NCBI GenBank assembly: GCA_963782885.1
Contig: CAWALL010000008.1
Coordinates: 1-64,000, forward strand
Origin: DATAOG01 sp963782885
Lineage (GTDB): Bacteria > Pseudomonadota > Alphaproteobacteria > Geminicoccales > Geminicoccaceae
Direction of reading: 5' to 3'
DNA: 64,000 nucleotides
Made by a program: the position numbers and the translations under genes. The notes under the pieces were generated by a model. The model was not told the origin of the DNA. It did not search any database and was given only the letters and a program-made list of their open reading frames with translations. Positions within the stretch are counted from its first letter, which is position 1. Each line of letters opens with the position of its first letter. Below, in pieces: positions 44,358 through 54,900 of this stretch.

Positions 44358-45851
44358 TCACCGGAACGCGGGTTCGTCGAAGCTTCGGAGCTTGCGCGAG
44401 TGGAGCGCGTCCGGGCCGGTCTCGTCGCGCAGGATGCGGATCGCTTCGAGGCCGATCTCGAGGTGCTGGTTGATCCGTTCGCGATAGAACAGGTTGGCCA
44501 TGCCGCGCAGCTTCAGCTCGCCGTGCAAGGGCTTGTCGGAGACGCAGAGCAGGGTGCCGTACGGGACCCGGAAGCGGAAGCCGTTGGCCGCGACCGTGGC
44601 GCTCTCCATGTCGACCGCGATCGCGCGCTGCTGGTTCAGGCGCTCGAACAGCTCGTCATAGCGCAATTCCCAGTTGCGGTTGTCGGTGGTCGCGACCGTG
44701 CCGGTGCGCATCCGGGTCTTGACGTCGGCGCCGGTCAGACCGGTGACGTTGAGCACCGCCTGCTGGAGCGCCACCTGGACCTCGGCGATCGGCGGCACCG
44801 CGACGTTCAGCGGCAGGTCCTGGTCGAGCACGTGGTCCTCGCGCGCGTAGGCATGGGCGAGCACGTAATCGCCCAGCCGCTGGCTGCGCCTGAGGCCGGC
44901 GCAGTGGCCGAGCATCAGCCAGCAGTGCGGCCGCAGCACCGCCAGATGGTCGGTGATCGTGCGCGCATTCGAGGGCCCGATGCCGATGTTGACCATGGTC
45001 ACCCCCATCCGCCCGGGCCGGGTCAGATGGTAGGCCGGCATCTGCGGCAGATGGCGCGGCCGCCGCCCGGCGGCCGCTTGGTCGGTCAGGCGCGGGTTGG
45101 GCGTGATCACGTCGCCGGGCTCGACGAAGGCGAGATAGTCGTCGCCCTCCCGGACTGCCCGCTCGGCGTATTCGATGAAGTGATCGACGTAGCGCTGATA
45201 ATTGGTCAGGAGGATGAAGCGCTGCACGTGCTCGGGCGCGGTCGCCGTGTAATGGTGCAGGCGCTCGAGCGAGTAGTCGACCCGCTCGGCGGTGAACAGG
45301 GCCAGCGGCTTGGGCGTGCCCGACCGCGGCCTGAAGGTGCCGTTGGCAATCGCATCGTCGATCAGGCTCATGTCGGGCAACGGAAAGGCGGTCTGGAGCG
45401 CGCCCACCCGGTCGTGACGGATGTCGGCCGTGCTCTCCTCGATCACGAACGGCAGCGGCATCCGCCGGTCGCTGATGCCGACCACGACCGGCGCGCCGTG
45501 ATGCTGCAGCAAAAGATCGATCTGGTGCCGGTAATACTCGCCGAACAGCGAGGGTCGGGTCAGGGTCGTGCCATAGATCCCGGGATCGTGGAGCGCGCCG
45601 TAGGCGAGCCGGGCGTCGAGGTTCAGCTGCTCGCGGCCGAGCTGGAGGCCGAGGAACGGGTAGAAGGCCTCGACCGGGCCGTCCGGGAGCTCGCCCCGTG
45701 TGAAGCCCGCGAACGCGGCGCGCAGGATCGCCACGCCCTTGTCGTAGATCTTGGTGATCCGCGCCAGCGCGGCATCGGCCTCGGTGAATGCCTCGAGCCC
45801 CGCAATGCCGGCGGCGGCGAAGGCGGCGAAATCACGGTTCGAGCAGGACAT
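44358..45851 (-). CDS. amn: AMP nucleosidase
   Basis: The protein of about 497 residues has an N-terminal Amn-specific domain (RPSLFGEYYRHQIDLLL, EESTADIRHDR) and a C-terminal phosphorylase fold (MVNIGIGPSNARTITDH, AVDMESATVAANGFRFRVPY, CVSDKPLHGELKL). It hydrolyses AMP to adenine and ribose 5-phosphate. ATG 45851 is used; GTG 45866 is also possible. It converges on dusA. Confidence 0.92.
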   Translation of the reverse strand: MSCSNRDFAAFAAAGIAGLEAFTEADAALARITKIYDKGVAILRAAFAGFTRGELPDGPVEAFYPFLGLQLGREQLNLDARLAYGALHDPGIYGTTLTRPSLFGEYYRHQIDLLLQHHGAPVVVGISDRRMPLPFVIEESTADIRHDRVGALQTAFPLPDMSLIDDAIANGTFRPRSGTPKPLALFTAERVDYSLERLHHYTATAPEHVQRFILLTNYQRYVDHFIEYAERAVREGDDYLAFVEPGDVITPNPRLTDQAAAGRRPRHLPQMPAYHLTRPGRMGVTMVNIGIGPSNARTITDHLAVLRPHCWLMLGHCAGLRRSQRLGDYVLAHAYAREDHVLDQDLPLNVAVPPIAEVQVALQQAVLNVTGLTGADVKTRMRTGTVATTDNRNWELRYDELFERLNQQRAIAVDMESATVAANGFRFRVPYGTLLCVSDKPLHGELKLRGMANLFYRERINQHLEIGLEAIRILRDETGPDALHSRKLRSFDEPAFR

Positions 45852-46053
45852 GAACCACCATAGCACACTCGCTGCGCGAATGTCTGAATCCGGGCCCGCG
45901 CGTGTTCCGTCCCGAAGCGTCCGCCGCGGACGGCTGCGGCGCTCCGGGCCCGTTAGGCGAACGCTAATTCAACCGCGCTATGCATGCGACCGCCGGAGCG
46001 GGCGCGGCGACGCGCCGCCGGCCGGCGGTCCGTGACATTCTGGAGACTTGCGC

Positions 46054-46710
46054 ATGCGCGTGACGACCTGTGTGGCGCTCGGCAGCCTGCTGCTCGCGGG
46101 CTGCACGACCCAGTCTGATGGCACCCAGTCGGTCAACAAGACGGCCGTCGGCGCCGGTGTCGGCGCCGTTGCCGGCGGCGTGCTCGGCAACCGGCTGGCC
46201 AAGGGCAACCGGTCGACCGGCACGGTGATCGGTGCCCTCGCCGGGGCCGCCGCCGGGGGCGGGCTCGGCTACATGATGGATCGACAGGAGTCGCAGCTGC
46301 GCGACCAGCTGGCGAGCGAACGGGCTCAGCACGCAGTCGAGGTCGAGCGGGTGCGCGATGATCTCCTCAAGCTGACGCTCGCCAACGAGGTCTCGTTCGA
46401 CGTCAACAGCGCGACCGTCAAGCCGAGCTTCAGGCCGAGCCTGGCCAAGGTCGCCGAGGTGCTGAAGGGCTACGACACCAGGATGACGGTGGTCGGACAT
46501 ACCGATTCGACCGGCTCGGACAGCTACAATCAGCAGCTCTCGGAACGACGTGCCGAGGCGGTGCGGGCCGAGCTGATCCGGAACGGCGTGCCGGCCGAGC
46601 GCCTGTCGGCGGCCGGCCGCGGCGAGAGCGAGCCGCGCGCCGACAACTCGACCGAGACCGGCCGGGCACAGAACCGCCGGGTCGAGATCCTGGTCCAGAG
46701 CACCGCCTGA
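46054..46710 (+). CDS. OmpA-family outer membrane lipoprotein
   Basis: ATG 46054, eight bases after GGAG, opens a lipoprotein signal with lipobox LLLAGC. Next come glycine-zipper segments (VGAGVGAVAGGVLGNRLA, IGALAGAAAGGGLGYMM), a helical stretch, and a C-terminal OmpA peptidoglycan-binding domain (VVGHTDSTGSDSYNQQLSER, GRGESEPRADN, NRRVEIL). The 218-residue protein should tether the outer membrane to the cell wall. A strong hairpin follows. Confidence 0.92.
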   Translation: MRVTTCVALGSLLLAGCTTQSDGTQSVNKTAVGAGVGAVAGGVLGNRLAKGNRSTGTVIGALAGAAAGGGLGYMMDRQESQLRDQLASERAQHAVEVERVRDDLLKLTLANEVSFDVNSATVKPSFRPSLAKVAEVLKGYDTRMTVVGHTDSTGSDSYNQQLSERRAEAVRAELIRNGVPAERLSAAGRGESEPRADNSTETGRAQNRRVEILVQSTA

Positions 46711-46720
46711 GCCCCGCCGG

Positions 46721-46743
46721 GGCGGCGCCACCGAGGCGCCGCC
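46721..46743 (+). terminator. Perfect 9-bp hairpin after the OmpA-like gene
   Basis: GGCGGCGCC pairs with GGCGCCGCC around ACCGA, 11 bases after the stop codon. A T-run occurs only 23 bases later, so it may act with Rho or stabilise the 3' end. Confidence 0.55.
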
Positions 46744-46857
46744 CGCGAGGCCGGAGCCCGAGCGCAGCGAGGGTTTTTCGCGTCGGCGAGAGTGTGCTAG
46801 AGAGTGCCGGCCCGACCGGCTCCGGTCGGTGATCTGTAGCCGTCGCCGGGCCCCAGC

Positions 46858-48654
46858 ATGCCACCGCCACTTCTCTCCTTGCGCGCCGCCACCGTCCGTC
46901 TCGCCGGCGAGCCCCTTTTCGCCGGCCTGTCGCTGGCGGTCGGCAGTGGCGATCGGATCTGCCTGGTCGGCCGCAACGGCTCCGGCAAGTCGACGCTCCT
47001 CAAGGCGCTCGCTGGCCTGATCGAGCTGGACGCGGGCGAGCGCTTCCTGCAGCCGCGCACCCGGGTCGCCTATCTGCCCCAGGAGCCGGAGCTCGAGCCT
47101 GCGGCGAGCGCGCTCGCGGCGACTCTTGCCGGCTCGCCGGCCGGCGGCTATCACGCGTCCGAGCGGCCACGCGCCGAGGCGCTGCTCGAGGGCCTCGAGG
47201 TCGACCCGGGAGCGCTGGTTGGCGCGCTCTCCGGCGGCCAGGCGCGCCGCGTCGCCCTGGCGAGAGCGCTGGTCGGCGATCCCGACGTCCTGCTGCTCGA
47301 CGAGCCGACCAACCATCTCGACCTGCCGACTACGCTGCGGCTCGAGCAGGACTTCGCCGCCTTTCGTGGCGGCCTGGTCCTGGTCAGCCACGATCGCGCG
47401 TTCCTCTCGGCGCTGAGCCGCACCATCTGGTGGCTGGACCGTGGCGAGCTTCGAGTGCTGGGCGAGGGCTTCGCGGCGTTCGATGCCTGGTCGGAGGCAG
47501 TGCTCGCCGAGGAGGAGGCGGGGCGGGCACGCCTGGACAAGCGGATCGCCGCCGAGACCGACTGGTCGCATCACGGCATCACCGCCCGGCGCAAGCGCAA
47601 CCAGGGGCGGCTCCGCCGGCTGCAGGCGCTCCGCCACGAGCGCGCCCGGCGCAGCGCGCCCGTGGGCTCGGCCAGGCTCACCGCTGCCACCGATCCGGCC
47701 GGCGGCCGCCTGGTGATCGAGGCGGAGAACGTCGGCAAACGGCTCGGCGGCACTGTCATCGTCGAACGCTTCTCGACCCGGATCCTGCGCGGCGACCGGG
47801 TCGGAATTATCGGCCCGAATGGGGCTGGCAAGACCACGCTGCTGCGCCTGCTGACCGGCGAGCTCAGTCCCGACGAGGGCAAGGTGCGCCGGGGCGCTGC
47901 GCTCACGGTCGGCCGCGTCGATCAGCGGCGCGCGAGCCTCGACCTCGACGCCACGCCCTGGCAGACGCTGTGCCCGGACGGCGGCGATCAGGTCATGGTC
48001 CAGGGTCGCTTTCGCCACGTGGTCGGCTATCTGCGCGACTTCCTGTTCCGTCCGGAGGAGGCCCGGACCCCGATCCGGGCGCTCTCGGGCGGCGAGCGCA
48101 ACCGGCTTTTGCTTGCCCAGCAGCTGGCCCGGCCTTGCAATCTTCTGGTGCTCGACGAGCCGACCAACGATCTCGACATGGACACCCTCGACCTGTTGCA
48201 GGAGGTCCTGGCCGAGTTCGCAGGCACGCTGCTGCTGGTCAGCCACGACCGGGATTTTCTCGATCGTCTCGTGACCAGCGTGATCGCGTTCGAGGGCGGC
48301 GGCCGGGTGCAGGAATACGCCGGCGGCTACAGCGACTATCTGCGCCAGCGACCAAGGGCGCCGGCGCCGCCGGGTTCGCCCCGGCCGGCAGACAGACCCA
48401 GGGCCGGGCCCGGGCCGGCGCGGCTCGCGAGCCGGCGGCAGCGCGAGCTCGAGCGGGTGCTCGCCGAGATCGCGGCGCTCGAGACCGAAATCGCGGGGCT
48501 GGAGCGCGAGCTCGCGGATCCGGATCTGTTCCGCCGCGACCCCGCCGGCTTCGAGCAGCGCGCCGCCCGTCTTGGCGGGCTGCGCGGGACGGTCGAGACC
48601 GCCGAGCGGCGCTGGCTCGCTCTGGAAGAGCAGCTGGCCGGGGCCAGCCCGTGA
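46858..48654 (+). CDS. uup: ABC-F family ATPase (Uup-like)
   Basis: The 598-residue protein has two ATPase modules with P-loops GRNGSGKSTLL and GPNGAGKTTLL, signatures LSGGQARRVALARAL and LSGGERNRLLLAQQL, and Walker B motifs LLLDEPTNHLD and LVLDEPTNDLD. A charged linker and a C-terminal coiled coil (RELERVLAEIAALETEIAGL) fit Uup. ABC-F proteins act on ribosomes or branched DNA rather than in transport. Its TGA overlaps the GTG of the next gene. Confidence 0.9.
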   Translation: MPPPLLSLRAATVRLAGEPLFAGLSLAVGSGDRICLVGRNGSGKSTLLKALAGLIELDAGERFLQPRTRVAYLPQEPELEPAASALAATLAGSPAGGYHASERPRAEALLEGLEVDPGALVGALSGGQARRVALARALVGDPDVLLLDEPTNHLDLPTTLRLEQDFAAFRGGLVLVSHDRAFLSALSRTIWWLDRGELRVLGEGFAAFDAWSEAVLAEEEAGRARLDKRIAAETDWSHHGITARRKRNQGRLRRLQALRHERARRSAPVGSARLTAATDPAGGRLVIEAENVGKRLGGTVIVERFSTRILRGDRVGIIGPNGAGKTTLLRLLTGELSPDEGKVRRGAALTVGRVDQRRASLDLDATPWQTLCPDGGDQVMVQGRFRHVVGYLRDFLFRPEEARTPIRALSGGERNRLLLAQQLARPCNLLVLDEPTNDLDMDTLDLLQEVLAEFAGTLLLVSHDRDFLDRLVTSVIAFEGGGRVQEYAGGYSDYLRQRPRAPAPPGSPRPADRPRAGPGPARLASRRQRELERVLAEIAALETEIAGLERELADPDLFRRDPAGFEQRAARLGGLRGTVETAERRWLALEEQLAGASP

Positions 48655-49865
48655 GGCCCGCCGGACCGCCGCCGATCGGCGCCTGTCAGCTCCTGACGGC
48701 GGCCGGCCGACCGGCGCGCGTCGCGCTGGTCCACGAATGGCTCGACAACTACTACGGCTCCGAGCGGGTGGTCGCCGAGATCCTGGCCTGTTTCCCCAAT
48801 GCCGACCTGTTCACGCTGGTCGATGTCATGCCCGCCGGGCAGCGCGGCTTTCTCGGCGACCGCTTGGTCCAGACCTCGTTCCTGCAGCGGCTGCCATTCG
48901 CCCGGCGTTACTTCCGGGCCTATCTGGCGCTGATGCCGCTCGCGATCGAGCAGTTCGACCTCCTGGGCTACGACCTGGTGCTGTCCTCGAGCCACGCCTT
49001 TGCCAAGGGCGTGCTGACCGGCCCCAATCAGCTCCACGTCGCCTACATCCACGCGCCGATGCGCTACGGCTGGGAGTACCAGCATCAATATCTGCGCCAG
49101 AGCGGTCTCGAGCGCGGGCTGCGCGGCCTGCTGCTGCGCGCCATCCTGCATTACCTGCGCCTCTGGGACTACCGGACCGCACATGGAGTCGACCACTTCA
49201 TCGCCAACTCTGAGTTCATCGCGCGCCGGATCGACAAGCTCTATCGACGCCCGAGCGCGGTCGTCCATCCGCCGGTCGACGTGGCGGGCTTCGCGCCCCG
49301 CACCGATAAGGAAGATTACTACGTCGCGGTCTCGCGCTTTGCGTTCTACAAGCACACCGAGACGATCGTCGAGGCGTTCCGGTCGCTCGGCGGGCGGCGT
49401 CTGGTGGTGATCGGCGAGGGTCCGGCCCTGGAGCGGGCACGCGCCCGGGCGGGGCCGAACGTCACCCTGCTCGGCTTCCAGCCGTTCGAGGTCCTCAATC
49501 GTCATCTTGGCGCCGCCAAGGCCTTGATCTTCGCCGCCGAGGAGGACTTCGGGATCGTGCCGGTCGAGGCCCAGGCGTGTGGCACCCCGGTGATCGCCTT
49601 CGCCGGCGGCGGCGCGCTCGAGACCGTGCGCGGCCTGGACCAGGCGCGGCCGACCGGTCTGTTCTTCCAGGCGCAGACCGCCGAGGCGATCGCCGCCGCG
49701 GTCCTGCGCTTCGAGCGCGAGGGTCGGGCGATCAGCGCCGAGGACTGCCGCGCCAACGCGCAGGCCTTCAGTCCCGAGCGGTTCCGAAACGCCTACCTTC
49801 GGCAGGTGGTCGAGGCCTGGACGCGCCACGGCGGCCGGGCCATGTCTGCCTCGGATGCCGCCTGA
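48651..49865 (+). CDS. GT4 family glycosyltransferase (mannosyltransferase-like)
   Basis: GTG 48651 overlaps the uup stop (GTGA). The 404-residue protein starts its GT-B fold with VALVHEWLDNYYGSERVVAE, has HVAYIHAPMRYGWEYQHQYL, FIANSEFIARRIDKLYRR and VVHPPVDV, and ends with EDFGIVPVEAQACGTPVIAF, the EX7E motif. It resembles WcaI/WbaZ-type transferases of polysaccharide synthesis. No other polysaccharide genes are adjacent, so the acceptor is unknown. Confidence 0.87.
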   Translation: MRPAGPPPIGACQLLTAAGRPARVALVHEWLDNYYGSERVVAEILACFPNADLFTLVDVMPAGQRGFLGDRLVQTSFLQRLPFARRYFRAYLALMPLAIEQFDLLGYDLVLSSSHAFAKGVLTGPNQLHVAYIHAPMRYGWEYQHQYLRQSGLERGLRGLLLRAILHYLRLWDYRTAHGVDHFIANSEFIARRIDKLYRRPSAVVHPPVDVAGFAPRTDKEDYYVAVSRFAFYKHTETIVEAFRSLGGRRLVVIGEGPALERARARAGPNVTLLGFQPFEVLNRHLGAAKALIFAAEEDFGIVPVEAQACGTPVIAFAGGGALETVRGLDQARPTGLFFQAQTAEAIAAAVLRFEREGRAISAEDCRANAQAFSPERFRNAYLRQVVEAWTRHGGRAMSASDAA

Positions 49866-50048
49866 GCCGGGCTCGACCGTCTGTTGAGACGAGGCGGGCC
49901 CCGATCTTCATCCCAAGATGACGAAGATTTCATCTTACAGACAGACCATGGTCATCTGTCGTCCCCACTTTCCAGCCACCAACAACTGGTTGAGATCGGG
50001 CGTCCGCTGGCCGGTGCCAGCACCCGAGATGACGAGGAGATGATTTCG

Positions 50049-51650
50049 ATGGCTTTGGATCTATCCACGGACAAGACGGCTCGGCGAGACCGGCGGCCGC
50101 TGCGGGTTACGGCCCTGGCGCTCTCCTCGGCCGCGGTGATCGGCCTGATGGTCGGGCTGAACTCCGGCGAGCCGAGGACGGCGTCGGCGGCGACCGGCCA
50201 GGCGACCCAGGCCACCCCCTGGTCGGGCTATGCCGACCTGGTCGAGCAGGTGATGCCGAGCGTGGTGGCGGTCACCGCCACTCAGACCGCGAGCAACCGG
50301 CTGGTTGCCGACCAGCCCGGCCAGCAGCAGCAACAGGGCCAGCCGAACTGGCGCGAGTTCCGCTTCGGCGAGCAGGGCCCGAACGGCGAGATGATGCGCC
50401 GCTTCATGCAGCGCTTCTTCGGCGACCAGATGCCGCCGTTCGGCATGCCGATGCCGCCGGAGAACGCCCAGCCCGAGGTCGCGCTGGGCTCGGGCTTCAT
50501 CATCGACAACACGGGCCGGGTCGTCACCAATTACCACGTGGTCGGCAACGCCGAGGATGTCACCGTGACCCTGCACGACGGCAAGGAACTGAAGGGCAAG
50601 GTCGTCGGTAAGGACAAGGACACCGATCTGGCGCTGATCAAGATCGAGGGCGCCAATCCCGCGGATCTGCATCCGGTCACCTTTGCCGATTCCGACAAGG
50701 TCCGGGTCGGTGACCCGGTGATCGCGATCGGCAGTCCCTTCGGCCTCGGCGGCACCGTGACCGCCGGCATCGTTTCGGCCAAGGACCGGGTCATCGGCAT
50801 CGGCCGCTACGACGACTTCCTGCAGATCGATGCGCCGATCAATCGCGGTAACTCGGGCGGCCCGAGCTTCAACCTCCAGGGCCAGGTGATCGGCGTCAAC
50901 AGCCTGATCAACAGCCCGAGCGGCGGCAACGTCGGCATCGGCTTTGCGATCCCCTCGAACCTGGTCAAGCAGATCGTCGCGGACCTGGAGGACAACGGCA
51001 AGGTCGAGCGCGGCTGGCTCGGCGTCCACATCCAGGGGATCGACCAGGATCTCGCCCAGGGTCTGGGCCTGTCGGACGACAAGGGCGCGTTGGTCGCGCA
51101 GGTCAGCGACGGCGGCCCAGCTGCCGACGCCGGCTTCAAGCAGGGTGACGTGATCCTCAAGTACGACGGCAAGCCGGTCGCCAAGGTGACCGACCTGACG
51201 CGGCTGGTGGCGGACACCAAGTCCGGCAAGTCGGTGCCCGTGGTGGTCTGGCGCGATGGCCAGGAGAAGACCCTGAACGTCGAGATCGGCCAGATGCCGA
51301 GCGAGGATCAGGTGGTCGCCAATGCCGAGCAGCCGGGCGAGCAGACCAACACGCCCAGGCTCGGCGTCGCGCTTGCCAAGCTGACCCCGGATACCCGCCA
51401 GTCCCTGAACCTTTCGGACGACACCAAGGGCGTGGTGGTCACCGACGTGCAGCCGGGCAGCCCGGCCGCCGACAAGGGCCTGCAGCCGGGCGACGTGATC
51501 GTCCAGGCCGACCGCAAGCAGGTCAGCGACCCCAAGCAGGTCGCGGATGCGGTCCGCAAGGCGGCGGAGAACGGTCAGCAGACGATCCTGCTGCTGGTCA
51601 AGCGCGAGGGTCAGGACCGGTTCGTCGCGGTTCCGCTCCAGCGGGCGTGA
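50049..51650 (+). CDS. Do/DegP-like periplasmic serine protease with two PDZ domains
   Basis: From ATG 50049 (GAGGAG upstream) the 533-residue protein has an N-terminal membrane helix or signal (VTALALSSAAVIGLMVGL), a Gln/Met-rich insert and the trypsin-like domain with triad His163 (TNYHVV), Asp193 (KDTDLAL) and Ser269 (RGNSGGP). Two PDZ domains follow (RGWLGVHIQ, then PRLGVALAKL). It degrades or refolds envelope proteins. The sensor-regulator pair downstream could be linked functionally, but operon structure is unclear. Confidence 0.93.
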   Translation: MALDLSTDKTARRDRRPLRVTALALSSAAVIGLMVGLNSGEPRTASAATGQATQATPWSGYADLVEQVMPSVVAVTATQTASNRLVADQPGQQQQQGQPNWREFRFGEQGPNGEMMRRFMQRFFGDQMPPFGMPMPPENAQPEVALGSGFIIDNTGRVVTNYHVVGNAEDVTVTLHDGKELKGKVVGKDKDTDLALIKIEGANPADLHPVTFADSDKVRVGDPVIAIGSPFGLGGTVTAGIVSAKDRVIGIGRYDDFLQIDAPINRGNSGGPSFNLQGQVIGVNSLINSPSGGNVGIGFAIPSNLVKQIVADLEDNGKVERGWLGVHIQGIDQDLAQGLGLSDDKGALVAQVSDGGPAADAGFKQGDVILKYDGKPVAKVTDLTRLVADTKSGKSVPVVVWRDGQEKTLNVEIGQMPSEDQVVANAEQPGEQTNTPRLGVALAKLTPDTRQSLNLSDDTKGVVVTDVQPGSPAADKGLQPGDVIVQADRKQVSDPKQVADAVRKAAENGQQTILLLVKREGQDRFVAVPLQRA

Positions 51651-51927
51651 TTGCGGCGCTTCGCAGCGACCTAGCGGTGGCATGACGATCCGCGCTCATG
51701 CGGACACCCCCGGGCGGGCCACGGTGGCTCGCCCGGCCCCGCGGCCGGCGCGATCCGATCGAAGTAAGGCTGGGGGCGGGCGGGCTGTCGCCGGCCGCCC
51801 GCCGTGTCCGTCGCCCGAGGGTCCGGCGGGCACCCGGATCACGATCCCGGCCGAGCCTTGTCGGGCCAGCGCGGCTCGCCGTCGATCGACAGGGCAGGGC
51901 GACAATGCCATAACCGCAGTGGTTCCG
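51651..51927. other. Intergenic gap before the cyclase gene
   Basis: The 277 bases contain no convincing gene. The frame of the cyclase is open upstream, but residues before ATG 51928 look like random GC-rich translation. A promoter is expected here but I cannot locate one. Confidence 0.4.
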
Positions 51928-54900
51928 ATGCGAGCGAGGGTGGTCGTGCGCTGTCCGAGCTGCGGCTTCGATGGCCCGGAGGGCGCCCGGTTTTGCGCCC
52001 AATGCGGTGAGCGCCTGGCGCTGGGCTGCCCCGGCTGCGGCGCGACCGCGCCGTCGGGGTACAGGTTCTGCGCCGCCTGCGGCACGCCCTTGCAGGCGGC
52101 GCAGAGCGTGCCGACCGCGCCCGTCCCTGGCGCTGCAGTGGCCGAGGGCGAGCGCCGCCAGGTCACCGTGCTGTTCATCGATCTCGCGGGCTACAGCAGG
52201 CTCGCGAGCGAGCTGGATGCCGAGGAGGTGCACCGTCTCCTCGAGGGGTTCTTCGCGCACGCCGACCGGATCGTCGAGGCCTATGGCGGCAGCGTCGACA
52301 AGCACATCGGCGACTGCGTCATGGCCGTGTTCGGCGCGCCGCTCGCCCACGGCAACGATCCGGAACGCGCCGCCCGCGCCGCGCTCGCGATCCGCGATGC
52401 CGTGCCGGCGCTGGGCGAGGGGCTCGGCCGCCCGATCGGCGTCCACATCGGCATCGCCAGCGGCCAGGTGGTCGCCAGCGGCACCGGCAGCGATGCCCAT
52501 CGGCAGTACACGGTCACCGGCGACTCGGTGAACCTCGCCGCCCGCCTGACCGATCGCGCCGAGAGCGGCGAAATCCTGATCTCGGACGCCGTGCGTCGCC
52601 TTCTGCCGGAGCGCTTCACCTGCGTCGAGTTGCCGGCCGCCGAACTCAAGGGGCTGGCGGCGCCAATCGCGCCCTGGCGGCTTTCGGGCGTCACCGAGGC
52701 GGGGCCGCCGCCGCGCCGGCCGTTCGTCGGCCGTCGCGCCGAGCTCGCCCAGTTCCGCGGCGTGCTCGAGGCGTGCCGCGAGAGCGGCGCCGGCCAGGCC
52801 GTCTACCTGCGCGGCAGCGCCGGGATCGGCAAGACCCGGCTGATCGAGGAGTTCTGCCATCAGGCCGAGGCGCTGGGCTTCGCCAGTCACGTCGGCCTAG
52901 TGCTCGACTTCGGCACCGGCGCCGGCCAGGACGCGATCGGCGCGCTGGTCCGCAGTCTCTTGGGTGTCTTCGGCGGCAGCGACCTTGAGGCGGCAAACGC
53001 GGCGGTCGAGCGGGCGGTCGCCGAGGGCCTGATCGTCGACGAGCGTCGGGTCTACCTCAACGATCTGCTCGAACTGCCCCAGCCGCTCGAGCTGCGGGCG
53101 CTCTACGACGCCATGGACAACCCGCGCCGGCAGCGCGGCCGGCTCGAGACGGTCGACGAATTGGTGCGCAACGCGAGCGCCCGCCGGCCGCGCCTGCTTC
53201 TGGTCGAGGACGTGCACTGGGCCGATCGGCCGACGCTCGAGCAGCTGGCCGGCCTCGCGCGGACGGTCGCGCGCGCGCCGGCGCTCCTGGTCATGACCTC
53301 CCGGGTCGAGGGCGACCCGATCGATCAGGTTTGGCGGGCGATGCTCGATGGCACCCCTCTGCTCACGATCGATCTCGGGCCGCTTCGCGCCAGGGAGGCG
53401 GAGGCGCTCGCCGGCGCTTATCTCGAGGCCAACACGGGCTTCGCGCGCCGCTGCCTCGAACGGGCCGCGGGCAACCCTCTGTTCCTCGAGCAGCTGCTCC
53501 GGCACGCCGAGGAGCGCGCCGAGGCCGGGATTCCGGGCTCGGTGCAGAGTCTGGTCCAGGCGCGCATGGATCAGCTCGATCCGCTCGACAAGCAGGCGCT
53601 GCTCGCGGCCGCCGTCTTCGGCCAGCGGTTCTCGCTGACGGCGCTCCGGCAGCTGATCGAGCGGCCCGACTACACCTGCGAGCGGCTGGTCGAGCACCTG
53701 CTGGTCCGGCCCCAGGGCGAGGACGGCTTCCTGTTCGCCCACGCCCTGATCCGGGACGCCGCCTACGACACGCTGCTCAAAGCCAGCCGACGCACGCTGC
53801 ACGGGCGGGCGGCGCGTTGCTTCGAGGGCCGCGACCCGGTGCTTTTCGCCGAGCACCTGGATCGCGCCCACGACCCGGCCGCCGCCAAAGCCTACCTCGA
53901 AGCCGCCAAGACCCGGGCGGCGGCCTACCACTACGAGCCGGCGCAGGCGCTGGTCGAGCGCGGCCTCGCGATCGCGACCGAGGCGGCCGAGCGCTCGGCG
54001 CTGACCTGCCTGCAGGGCGAGCTCTGGCACGATCTCGGGGTCATGCCGGCATCGCGTCAGGCCTACGAGGCGGCGCTCGCGGCCGCGGGCGACGACGAGC
54101 CGGCCGCCTGCCGCGCCTGGATCGGGCTCGCGGCGGTCAAGCGGGTCACCGAGGACCTCGAAGGCGCCTTTGCCGATCTGACGCGGGCCGAGGCGGCGGC
54201 AGCGCGCCATGGCCTCGATGAGGAGCTCGCCCGCATCCACTTCCTGCGCGGCAATCTCTACTTTCCCCGCGGCCGGATCGAGGAGTGCCTGGCCGAGCAT
54301 CAAAAGAGCCTCGATCTCGCCCGTCGCTGCGGCTCGCCCGAGCTCGAAGCCCAGGCCCTGGGCGGACTCGGCGACGCCGAATACGTGCGCGGCCGGATGC
54401 TCTCGTCGGGGCGGGCCTTCCGCAGCTGCGTCGAGCTCTGCCGCCGGCACGGCTTCGGCCGCATCGAGGTCGCGAGCCTGGCGATGGCGGCCTGTGCCCG
54501 GTTGTTCACGATCGATCTCGAGGGCGCGCTGCAGGAGGGGCTGAGCGCGGTCAAGGCGGCGAGCCGGGTCGGTCACCAGCGCGCCGAGATGGTCGCCCAC
54601 CACATCATCTTCCACACCCAGATGGAGCGCGGCGCGCTCGCCGACGCGCGGCCGAGCGTCGAGCGTGCGATCGCGCTCGCGCGCCAGCTCGGCGCCCGCC
54701 GGTTCGAGGCCGAGGGGCTGGCCATGCTGGCCGCCGTCGAGGCGAGTGCGGGCGACAGCGCGGCCACGCTCGACCTGCTCAGGCAAGCGCTGACGATCAG
54801 CCGTGAGACCGGCATGGCTTATTGGGGCGCGATCGTGCTCGGCTGGCTCGCGCTCCATAGTGACGATGCCGACGAGCGGCGCGCGGCCCTCGCCGAGGGT